A DNA stretch of 9,159 nucleotides from Candidatus Zixiibacteriota bacterium (GTDB lineage Bacteria > Zixibacteria > MSB-5A5 > GN15 > FEB-12): positions 1 to 9,159 of the forward strand of contig JAGLXI010000012.1 of NCBI GenBank assembly GCA_023132995.1, given 5' to 3'. The position numbers and the translations under genes were made by a program. Below the pieces are notes generated by a model, which ran no database searches, was not told where the DNA came from, and was given only the letters and a program-made list of their open reading frames with translations. Each line of letters opens with the position of its first letter. Position 1 is the stretch's first letter. Positions 1-6,252 of this stretch are shown here, piece by piece.

Positions 1-855
1 GTTCTCGTGATGACCCCTGATCAGAATCCCAACTTCCTCAAAGCCACTGATATGATAGACGCAACTCTGGCCGAGTATCGGATGGCGCTCCACAAGCTCT
101 CTTTCACTCTGCAGGTACCGATTCGGGCTCTTAGCAATGGTCTTGTCCGGCAGGTTGATCTTGCCGATGTCGTGCAGGAACGCTGCGACAACGATGTCCT
201 GGTATTCTTTTGGACCCAAATCGAAGCCTTTTAGGACTCTCTTGACCAGCGCACCCACGCGTTGTGAATGGCTGCCGACCTCCTTGTAACGCAGTTCAAC
301 GATGGTGGAAAAGGCTTTGATGGTCTCCATGAAGCTCTGATTTAGCTCCCTGTGTTTGGCCCTGACCTCGGCGGTCCGCTCTGCCACCTGCTGCTCTAAC
401 GTTGTGTTGAGTTGCTTTAATTGATCGTTTTGTTGCTGCGTGATTTCGTGAAGCCGCCTGTTCTCCACCCCGATGGTCTGCATATCCAGGGACTCTCTGA
501 TCCGGCTGAGGAGGAATTCATTGTCCCACGGTTTGTTGAAATAGTACTTAACTGCGCCCTCGTTGATGGCTCTGACGGTTACCTCAATATCTGCGTACCC
601 GGTCATAAGTACCCGTATTGAATCCGGCGCCACTTTTTGAGACTGCTGCAAGAACTCCACTCCTGTCATGCCCGGCATTCGCTGGTCTGAGATTATCAGT
701 GAAACCTGTCGATCCCTGAGAATCTCCAGGGCCTCGGCGCCACCGGTTGCGGTTAACAGATCAGCATCAAGATCGACCATGAGCCTCGATAAAGCTTTCA
801 GAATGCTCTCCTCGTCATCGACAATCAATATGGCGTGTCTGAACTCGGTCTGCAT
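1..855 (-). CDS. Response regulator with C-terminal HD-GYP cyclic di-GMP phosphodiesterase domain (3' part outside window)
   Basis: The 285 visible codons begin at an ATG (855-853) and run off the left edge, so the C-terminus is missing. Residues 1-125 form a receiver domain: acidic pair D13-D14, phospho-acceptor D57 in SDQRMPGMTG, and conserved K108 in NKPWD. A heptad-rich linker ending in QQVAERTAEV follows. An HD-GYP domain then starts, with H196 in GSHSQRV, the metal-binding pair H228-D229 in FLHDIGK, and H282-H283-E284 at the truncation point. The GYP signature would lie just outside. Family knowledge: RpfG-like REC/HD-GYP proteins hydrolyse cyclic di-GMP in the cytoplasm, controlled by phosphorylation. 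A good Shine-Dalgarno (GAGGAG, 863-868) sits 7 bases before the ATG. Only one base separates this gene from the preceding response regulator stop, so it is the third gene of a kinase operon. The domain call is firm; enzymatic activity is inferred because the rest of the domain is not visible. Confidence 0.93.
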   Translation of the reverse strand, partial: MQTEFRHAILIVDDEESILKALSRLMVDLDADLLTATGGAEALEILRDRQVSLIISDQRMPGMTGVEFLQQSQKVAPDSIRVLMTGYADIEVTVRAINEGAVKYYFNKPWDNEFLLSRIRESLDMQTIGVENRRLHEITQQQNDQLKQLNTTLEQQVAERTAEVRAKHRELNQSFMETIKAFSTIVELRYKEVGSHSQRVGALVKRVLKGFDLGPKEYQDIVVAAFLHDIGKINLPDKTIAKSPNRYLQSERELVERHPILGQSCVYHISGFEEVGILIRGHHEN

Positions 856-856
856 A

Positions 857-1729
857 TCACGTCTCCTCAACGGGTTCTATGTCGGCTTTCGAGATCTCCG
901 CAGTCTCACAGAGCGTGACGAGGTCTGAAGCGCAATAGTATAGTCCTATGATTCCCGCGCCGTGCGGAAGAGGTGAGCACACAATGCACACCCCGTCATG
1001 CGTCGGCATCGCGCTGGTGACGCGCTCCTGTCGCTGGAGTGCTTCTCTGATGGTCTCCATGACAGCAGCCGACACCATCTCGCGGGCAGGCTGGCCGAGC
1101 CCCGTACGGGAATTAGTGAAATATCGCTCAGCAGACTGATTTGCATACACCAGGTTCTCCTCGCCGTCCACACCGATCACGCCGACGGGAAGAAGATTCA
1201 GGATGTTCTGAGCAACATGCAGGGCCCGGTTCTTCACCTCCAGGTCGCGCGTCCTTTCGGCAACCTTCTCCTCGAGAGATTGCGCCACCGCTTCAAGCTC
1301 CCTGTTTTGTTCTCGCAAGGCTGTCTCAAGTATCAGGTTCTCTTGCAGAAGGTCGTATTGCTCGAAGGCTCGCATGATAGTCGTCAGCAAGTCGTGATCG
1401 TTCCATGGCTTGGCGACAAACTTGTAGATCTCTCCTTCATTGATAGCCGCAACAATGGCCGCCACGTCAGCGTAACCACTCAGGATTATTCTGATGGTAT
1501 CGGGATGTTTCGCTTTGACCTGTGCCAGGAATTCGACACCGTCCATTTCCGGCATTCGGAAGTCGGAAATGACCAACTGGATATTATGCTTCTCAAACAT
1601 TTCAAGGCCGTCAGAGCCGGACTGGGCGGTCAGAATCTTGCAGTCGGTTTCAAACAGCAACCGCTTCAGCGACCTGAGCACATTGGGTTCATCATCAACA
1701 ATAAGAAGTGTACGGCACGCATCAGTCAT
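857..1729 (-). CDS. Response regulator with C-terminal coiled coil and PAS-like domain
   Basis: Numbered from the ATG at 1729 (290 aa), residues 1-120 are a canonical receiver domain: D12-D13 acidic pair, phospho-acceptor D56 in SDFRMPEMDG, S84 in LSGYAD and K107 in AKPWND. A long charged helix follows (about 125-172, including EEKVAERTRDLE), then a PAS-like segment (about 175-270) starting NLLPVGVIGVDGEENLVYAN. There is no DNA-binding, GGDEF, EAL or kinase core, so output is probably by protein contact, for example with the adjacent kinase or HD-GYP regulator (inference). The gene overlaps the kinase 3' end by 8 bases, which suggests translational coupling. A GTG at 1732, in frame and directly before the ATG, is an alternative start giving 291 aa. 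The receiver resembles that of the next gene, so the pair may be an old duplication with different outputs. Confidence 0.9.
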   Translation of the reverse strand: MTDACRTLLIVDDEPNVLRSLKRLLFETDCKILTAQSGSDGLEMFEKHNIQLVISDFRMPEMDGVEFLAQVKAKHPDTIRIILSGYADVAAIVAAINEGEIYKFVAKPWNDHDLLTTIMRAFEQYDLLQENLILETALREQNRELEAVAQSLEEKVAERTRDLEVKNRALHVAQNILNLLPVGVIGVDGEENLVYANQSAERYFTNSRTGLGQPAREMVSAAVMETIREALQRQERVTSAMPTHDGVCIVCSPLPHGAGIIGLYYCASDLVTLCETAEISKADIEPVEET

Positions 1730-3725
1730 CACGAATGCCCTCCAACGGAAGGGAGATCACAAACTCGGCACCAACGCCGACGTCGGTGTTGACGCTTATG
1801 GTACCGCCGTGCTTTTTGACGATATCGTAGGCCAGGCTCAGACCGAGGCCTGTCCCCGAGCCGACCTCCTTGGTCGTGAAAAACGGCTCAAATATCTTGC
1901 CGACATTCTCTGTCGGGATACCGGTGCCATTGTCCCCGATTGAGATATTGATATTCGTATCGTCGGCCCACGTTCTTATGCGAATGCGGCCCTCTGTATT
2001 CTTCGTTGCGTGGCCGGCATTTACGAGCATGTTCATGAACACCTGGTTGAGCTGGTTGGGGATGCAGTACAATTCGGGGATGTCGCCCAGGTCCTTTTCT
2101 ACGGTACAGTGGTATTTGAGTTCGTTCCACACCATGTTGAGAGTGCTTGCGAGTCCCTCGTTGAGGTTAGCATGCTCCTTTTCGGCGCGGTCGACTCGAG
2201 AGAAGCTCTTCAGATCGACCACGATGTTCTTCACGCGCGTAGTGCCCTCCGTGGATTCATCGACGGCATCAACGAAATCAGTCAGGATTTCAAGTAGGCT
2301 GTCTTTGTCTTCATCCTGCCCCGGTGTGGCCATTTCTACATAGTTGCGGATCTTGTTGAGATACTTGGTCATCGTATTCAGATTGGAGCTGATGAAGCCG
2401 ATCGGATTGTTGATCTCGTGGGCCACGCCTGCCGCAAGAGTACCGATGGCTGCCAGCTTATCAGCTTGAACAAGTTGTTCCCGGCTCCTATGGTAGTCTG
2501 TGACGTCCTGGACCAGCCCGACCACCCCAGAGACGAGGCCCTGGCGATCGTGTAAGGGTACTTTTGTTGTTACAATCCACCTCGTAACTCCCTCAGCGTC
2601 TTTAATCTGTTGCTCATGGTCCGTAACCTGTCGATCCTTATCCATGACCGCTTTGTCAGACAGATGGTATGAGTCGGCTGTATCCCACGGGAAAATATCA
2701 TAGTCCGTCTTACCAACTAATTCATCTAACGGCATCCCGACTTTGTCGCGGAAGGCTCTGTTGGCAACCATGTACCGGTGATCGATATCCTTCAGGTAGA
2801 CCATTGCGGGAACAGTATCAATCATGGCCATGTAGCGCGATACCGCCTGCTGGAATTGCTGCTCCCGCTGCTGTTTCTCTGTTATGTCCCTGACTATCCC
2901 GACAGCATGCCAATGATGCTGCAACCTCAAACCGGATACAGATATCGAAATCGGAAACCGGCTGCCATCTTTTCGCACCGCCTTCAACTCGACGGTTTTT
3001 CCGACTGCCGGACCTGTTCCGGTTTCTCGGAACTGTTTGAAACCTTTTACAAAGAGCTCCCGGTACTCCTCCGGCATTAGCAGCGAGTGGCAGTTCTGCC
3101 CTATCGCCTCGGATTCGGAATGACCGAACATTCTTTCAGCAGCAGGGTTCCAGAATGTGATTGCTCCCCCGCTATCTATTATGATGATGGCATCCTGAGT
3201 CGAATCGGCAATCGCGCGCAGCCTTTCGCTGGCCTGCACTTCCCGTCGTGCACGATTCTGATCAGTGACATCTATGTAATACTCCGCAACCGCCGACACT
3301 TCCCCATCTGAATCGAGGATCGGATATGTGTGGATGTGTAGTACCTGGTCATCCCCTGAGGGTCCGGTGCGGATATGCTCCACCCTGCACGGCTGCCTGG
3401 TCTCTTTGACCATCTTCAAAGGGCATTGATGTTCAGGTTGCGAGCACGGCTTGCTCAGGCCGTGTATCACCTTGTGGCATTTAGGATGGGCATCTATGTC
3501 CGACAGCCCGGCAGCAGGATTTGCGTACTTGATTGTGAAATCGTGCGCATCGATTACATACACGGGATGCGGCAGTGACTCCACCAGTACTTGGAAGGAG
3601 TCGAACGGCCCCTTGCCCTTTTCGTATGTTGTCTGGTGGCAGCGTTCCTCAACGGCGTCAGCATAGGCACGATTGGCGCTCGCCGAGTCTGAGAGCTTGT
3701 CATGGGTTGCTATGCTCTTAGGCAT
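1722..3725 (-). CDS. Soluble sensor histidine kinase with three PAS domains
   Basis: A 667-residue protein with no signal peptide or membrane segment, so a cytoplasmic sensor. PAS1 covers about 44-155 (SLPHPVYVIDAHDFTIKYAN), PAS2 about 166-285 (IIIIDSGGAITFWNPAAERM) and PAS3 about 295-410 (VPAMVYLKDIDHRYMVANRAF). The transmitter has the phospho-accepting H436 in AAGVAHEINNPIGF, an N box with N565 and N569 in MNMLVNAGHAT, a G1 box DNGTGIP (598-604), an F box FEPFFTTKE and a G2 box GSGTGLGLS (622-630). The H-box wording matches NtrB/HPK4-type kinases. PAS1 holds a Cys/His cluster (C83, H88, C94, H99, C101) that could bind a metal or cofactor. A Shine-Dalgarno GGAGG (3736-3740) lies 10 bases before the ATG. 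Both downstream regulators are probable phosphorylation partners, inferred from the operon layout. The signal is unknown. Confidence 0.95.
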   Translation of the reverse strand: MPKSIATHDKLSDSASANRAYADAVEERCHQTTYEKGKGPFDSFQVLVESLPHPVYVIDAHDFTIKYANPAAGLSDIDAHPKCHKVIHGLSKPCSQPEHQCPLKMVKETRQPCRVEHIRTGPSGDDQVLHIHTYPILDSDGEVSAVAEYYIDVTDQNRARREVQASERLRAIADSTQDAIIIIDSGGAITFWNPAAERMFGHSESEAIGQNCHSLLMPEEYRELFVKGFKQFRETGTGPAVGKTVELKAVRKDGSRFPISISVSGLRLQHHWHAVGIVRDITEKQQREQQFQQAVSRYMAMIDTVPAMVYLKDIDHRYMVANRAFRDKVGMPLDELVGKTDYDIFPWDTADSYHLSDKAVMDKDRQVTDHEQQIKDAEGVTRWIVTTKVPLHDRQGLVSGVVGLVQDVTDYHRSREQLVQADKLAAIGTLAAGVAHEINNPIGFISSNLNTMTKYLNKIRNYVEMATPGQDEDKDSLLEILTDFVDAVDESTEGTTRVKNIVVDLKSFSRVDRAEKEHANLNEGLASTLNMVWNELKYHCTVEKDLGDIPELYCIPNQLNQVFMNMLVNAGHATKNTEGRIRIRTWADDTNINISIGDNGTGIPTENVGKIFEPFFTTKEVGSGTGLGLSLAYDIVKKHGGTISVNTDVGVGAEFVISLPLEGIRDD
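1738..1743 (-). promoter_or_regulatory. Shine-Dalgarno for the REC-PAS regulator
   Basis: GGAGGG on the minus strand, inside the last codons of the kinase gene. It lies 5 bases from the GTG at 1732 and 8 bases from the ATG at 1729. The longer spacing and stronger codon favour the ATG, but both are workable. Confidence 0.55.
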
Positions 3726-3948
3726 TACGCACTGTCCTCCACAATGGCCCCAGCAGCACGCTGTCGGGCTGGTGATGCAGCCGCGGAACCCGGGCGTTCA
3801 AGCAGCCGACTGCACATTATTGCTCTGTTTCTAATAGATCGGCCAGATTGTCCAGTCTCTTAACATCGGTATATGACTGGGCCTCGAGGGGCAATAGTCT
3901 TCCGTTTTCTGAATCTCTTTCTCCAACTCAAACAGGTACTGTAACTGA
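3726..3948. other. Gene-free spacer upstream of the kinase operon
   Basis: No intact gene is visible here. The bases next to the kinase start are GC-rich (3726-3815) and the rest is AT-richer. On the minus strand a short reading frame closing with TAA at 3817-3819 ends in residues SYTDVKRLDNLADLLETEQ, which looks like a real protein C-terminus. It has no identifiable start or upstream homology, so it may be a gene remnant or chance. I see no convincing sigma70 promoter for the kinase operon, although one is expected here. Confidence 0.4.
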
Positions 3949-4191
3949 AGCAATATCGAAAGGATTCTCAAGAACCCGATATATACCGGTCGGTTCGTTT
4001 GGAGGGGCACCAGTTTCCGGGGGATACACGAACCGATGGTATCTGAGAAGCTATTCGACGAAGTCCAGGCACAGTTCCAAAAGTGTGGCAAACCAAAAGC
4101 AAGCACTCGGTGGTTTGCTTTCAAGGGGCTGCTGACGTGCGGATACTGCGGGTGTGCCATCACGGCTGAACTCAAGAAGGGGAAGCCTTAG
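3949..4191 (+). pseudogene. Remnant of a large serine recombinase (Recombinase domain plus start of zinc ribbon)
   Basis: Plus-strand frame 3949-4191 reads IERILKNPIYTGRFVW, then GIHEPMVSEKLFDEVQ, then LLTCGYCGCAITAELKKG before a TAG stop at 4189-4191. These are characteristic of the middle of large serine recombinases: the end of the Recombinase domain (PF07508 type) and the first CxxC pair of the zinc ribbon (PF13408 type). The frame is closed upstream by TGA at 3946-3948. No catalytic resolvase domain with its nucleophilic serine precedes it, and the second cysteine pair and C-terminal coiled coil are missing. A piece from an ATG at 4036 could be translated (51 codons) but would not be a functional recombinase. 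It is the only plus-strand coding trace in the window and lies about 135 bases from a tRNA gene, as expected of a decayed integrated element. Confidence 0.8.
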
Positions 4192-4283
4192 CCAGACTGT
4201 CGGCGAGAAGGCCCATGTTGCTGCGTACGCTACTTTCGAACCGCACCATGAAGGGGATAACCCTTTGTCCCACACACAACAAA

Positions 4284-4307
4284 CCCTTCAACCTAATTGC
4301 TGAAGGG
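4284..4307 (-). terminator. Possible terminator downstream of tRNA-Gln
   Basis: An inverted repeat with 7-base arms (4284-4290 and 4301-4307, CCCTTCA/TGAAGGG) and a 10-base loop, followed on the minus strand by the T-rich TTTGTTGTG. It lies about 20 bases past the tRNA 3' end. The T tract is imperfect, so the call is tentative. A T5 run directly after the tRNA (4320-4324) has no hairpin of its own apart from the tRNA. Confidence 0.35.
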
Positions 4308-4325
4308 GGCGCAGGTGACAAAAAG

Positions 4326-4396
4326 CTGGGAGACAGGGATTCGAACCCCGATTCCACGGTCCAGAGCCGTGTGCCCTACCATTGGACTATCTCCCA
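4326..4396 (-). tRNA. tRNA-Gln (anticodon CUG)
   Basis: A complete 71-base cloverleaf can be folded by eye. The acceptor stem TGGGAGA (4396-4390) pairs with TCTCCCA (4333-4327), with discriminator G at 4326. The D arm is GTCC/GGGC with a 7-base loop containing GG. The anticodon stem CACGG/CCGTG encloses the loop CTCTGGA, with anticodon CTG at 4364-4362. The T arm CGGGG/CCCTG encloses TTCGAAT. The variable loop has four bases. The CUG anticodon reads CAG (glutamine). The 3' CCA is not encoded (GCTTTTT follows), so it must be added by the CCA-adding enzyme. The gene has its own upstream promoter and sits between thiN and the recombinase relic. Confidence 0.95.
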
Positions 4397-4457
4397 GTAC
4401 GGTATCTATGTCGGCAGCCACCGGGCACGCTGAACCGCGCCGATCAGCCACCCGCCA

Positions 4458-4485
4458 AATATAGGAAAGTGCGCCCACTTGTCAA
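4458..4485 (-). promoter_or_regulatory. Sigma70-type promoter for tRNA-Gln
   Basis: On the minus strand a perfect -35 box TTGACA (4485-4480) is followed by a 16-base spacer and a -10 box TATATT (4463-4458, five of six consensus positions). Transcription would start near 4451, giving a leader of about 55 bases before the tRNA at 4396. It lies in the gap after thiN, so the tRNA is transcribed independently of the metabolic genes. Confidence 0.75.
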
Positions 4486-4510
4486 GACCCTATCACGATT
4501 GTGCTGCCTG

Positions 4511-5167
4511 TTACTTGACCGCAGGAAACCGCCGCACGATGAGTGCTTTCCCCTTAATACGAAAAACAGCCCGGCCTTTCATTATACGGTTGCGCAAGCC
4601 ACGACTGTCGCCGCGTCTGATAACGACATCCCCGGCGGCGTATTCCGTTCCCCGGCATGACAGACGGATCGTGCTCGAAACCGGTATCACCGATACCATG
4701 TCGCCGACGCAATCCACAAACGTCCTGGCGCCGTCATCCACAAGTACGGCCTCCCAGCGAACGGCCACCAGCCTGACCCTGGGTGGCGGGCGTCGCTTGC
4801 GAAATCGGCGCCCCACATCAAGGAGCATCAGGTTGCCCAGGAAGTGGTCAATCTCTCCCACGCCGGGAGATACCACATCGACCGCGTGAGCCCCGGCCTC
4901 GAGGCAATACTCCAGCGCCAATTGGGCGTCGGTCTTGTCCTTGCGGCTTGGGAACTTCACCACCCTCGTGCGTGGCGAGAGATCAGCAGGGACCTTTCCC
5001 AGCGAATCCATATCGCCGATGAGCAGGTCGGGAACAAGACCGGCCTTCCGGAAGAACCGATAGCCGCCGTCGACTGCCACGAGATATTTCCCCCGGCACA
5101 GACGACAGTAGAATTCAACGTGGCGGCGGTAGTAAGAGCCGTGAAGAAATAGAACGCAGTCCTTCAT
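4511..5167 (-). CDS. thiN: Thiamine pyrophosphokinase
   Basis: Thiamine pyrophosphokinase (EC 2.7.6.2) transfers pyrophosphate from ATP to thiamine, giving thiamine diphosphate, in the cytoplasm. The 218 residues match family length and carry its landmarks in order: VAVDGG (D33-G34-G35), DLLIGDMDS (GDMDS 51-55), the acidic-Lys motif KDKTDAQLA (76-84) and GEIDHFLGN (D107, H108, N112), matching the usual GGRxDHxLxN. The C-terminal thiamine-binding subdomain has GDMVSVIPVS and then GTEYAAGDVVIRRGDSRGLRNR, where typical members read SRGISN; this motif is therefore divergent. The ATG follows the glucokinase-family stop by 5 bases with no clear Shine-Dalgarno, so coupling to the upstream gene is likely. 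The product would supply the cofactor for transketolase, which shares a substrate with Rpe encoded upstream. Confidence 0.88.
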   Translation of the reverse strand: MKDCVLFLHGSYYRRHVEFYCRLCRGKYLVAVDGGYRFFRKAGLVPDLLIGDMDSLGKVPADLSPRTRVVKFPSRKDKTDAQLALEYCLEAGAHAVDVVSPGVGEIDHFLGNLMLLDVGRRFRKRRPPPRVRLVAVRWEAVLVDDGARTFVDCVGDMVSVIPVSSTIRLSCRGTEYAAGDVVIRRGDSRGLRNRIMKGRAVFRIKGKALIVRRFPAVK

Positions 5168-5172
5168 GCGTA

Positions 5173-6162
5173 TCAGGAAGTCAGCAGCATGGCAGCCGCG
5201 CCCAACAGCGCCGTTTTATCGTCGAGGATCACCCCGACCGGGATATCGGCCAGCAGCGCTTCCATTTTGCCCTTCTTGACGAAGCGGCGCATGAAACGTC
5301 CCTGATCCATGGCCGCAATAATATGAGGCGCAATCACACCACCGAGATAAATGCCGCCCAGAGTCATGCCTTTCAAGGCCAGGCCGGCCACTTCGGAGGC
5401 GTAACACCCGACAAACAAATCAAGCGCATTCACCGCCACCGTGTCCCTGCCGGAGAGCGCGTGCTCTATGATTGCAGACGATTTGTCCCGGGCTTTCTTG
5501 AACCAGTCCGGCATGACGGCCCGTTCGCGCTCGAGCATGAACAGGTAGATCGACACCATGCCCGAGAGGCTGATCACATCCTCGACCTCGACATAGCCCT
5601 GCTGCGCGTACAGGTATTCCCACAGTCCCACTTCGTCCTGACTGCCCGGCGCGAAACCAGCGTGGCCCCCCTCCGAAGCGTACGGGATGTACCGGTCTCC
5701 ACCGAACAGAATCAGCGCCTCGCCAAGTCCGGCTCCAGCCGCCAACAGACCGATATTGCCCTGGCGAGCCTGGATGCCCTCGTTGATTGTGTAGAACCGA
5801 TCCTTCTTCAGGACAAACAGCCCGTGGGCGGTAGCAACCAGGTCGTTGACCAGCCGCACGCGTTCAAACGAAAACTTTCTCTGAAGCGACGAACCGCTCA
5901 AATACCAGGGAAGGTTGGTGGTTCTCACTTCGTCATTGATCACCGGTCCCGCCACACCGAGGCACAACGCTTCATCATCCCCTGGGTACTGCTTGAGATA
6001 GCGGCTGAGAATGGCTTCGAAATCCGAGAAGTCCCTGTTGTTGAAGGCGGATCGGTCATAGAGATATACTTCGCCCTTGCGTTCCCTGACCCGGGCCAGG
6101 TTTACCGTCGTCCCGGAAACGTATCCTGCCAGCATACTTTTGTGTCGTTCGGTCTCAGTCAT
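5173..6162 (-). CDS. glk: Glucokinase-family protein (proteobacterial Glk type) with an altered phosphate-binding loop
   Basis: Family members (PF02685, EC 2.7.1.2) phosphorylate glucose with ATP in the cytoplasm. The 329 residues contain LGVAGPV (68-74), TNLPW (82-86), LVNDLVATA with the presumed catalytic D107, GAGLGEALI (143-151), SEGGHAGF with glucose-contact E164 and H167, an Sxx-type segment VEVEDVISLSG, and C-terminal GGIYLGGVIAPHI, all as expected. The N-terminal loop is odd. Where the family has GDxGGTN, this protein has AGYVSGTTVN (12-21): Asp is replaced by Tyr14, Gly by Ser16 and Asn by Thr19. The loop binds ATP phosphates in this fold, so activity may be altered or lost. The ATG at 6162 lacks a clear Shine-Dalgarno. 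An in-frame ATG at 6135 (M10) is an alternative start that fits the family N-terminus and the promoter position. It is co-directional with rpe and thiN. Confidence 0.85.
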   Translation of the reverse strand: MTETERHKSMLAGYVSGTTVNLARVRERKGEVYLYDRSAFNNRDFSDFEAILSRYLKQYPGDDEALCLGVAGPVINDEVRTTNLPWYLSGSSLQRKFSFERVRLVNDLVATAHGLFVLKKDRFYTINEGIQARQGNIGLLAAGAGLGEALILFGGDRYIPYASEGGHAGFAPGSQDEVGLWEYLYAQQGYVEVEDVISLSGMVSIYLFMLERERAVMPDWFKKARDKSSAIIEHALSGRDTVAVNALDLFVGCYASEVAGLALKGMTLGGIYLGGVIAPHIIAAMDQGRFMRRFVKKGKMEALLADIPVGVILDDKTALLGAAAMLLTS

Positions 6163-6176
6163 CCAGTGCGCCGGTC

Positions 6177-6205
6177 AGTTTAGTCGGTTCCGTATCGATT
6201 GACAA
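6177..6205 (-). promoter_or_regulatory. Candidate sigma70 promoter upstream of the glucokinase-family gene
   Basis: On the minus strand, TTGTCA (6205-6200) is separated by exactly 17 bases from TAAACT (6182-6177). The boxes match consensus at five and four of six positions. Transcription would start near 6170, only about 8 bases before the ATG at 6162 but about 35 before the in-frame ATG at 6135. If real, it favours the shorter protein or a nearly leaderless message. Confidence 0.4.
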
Positions 6206-6252
6206 GGTGTTTCTGAGGTGCCACAGAGTCGAAACACAACCGCCAACAGTGG

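Noticed and set aside
998..1792. Long plus-strand open frame (264 codons) opposite the REC-PAS regulator
   Set aside because: It is antisense to a strongly supported receiver-domain gene, its translation shows no recognisable domain, and it is explained by codon bias of the opposite strand.
3726..4396. Attachment-site duplication of the tRNA-Gln 3' end
   Set aside because: I looked for a second copy of the T-arm/acceptor sequence around the recombinase relic and found none in the window.
5323..6183. Plus-strand open frame of 286 codons opposite the glucokinase-family gene
   Set aside because: The minus-strand frame carries clear family motifs along its whole length, while this one has none.
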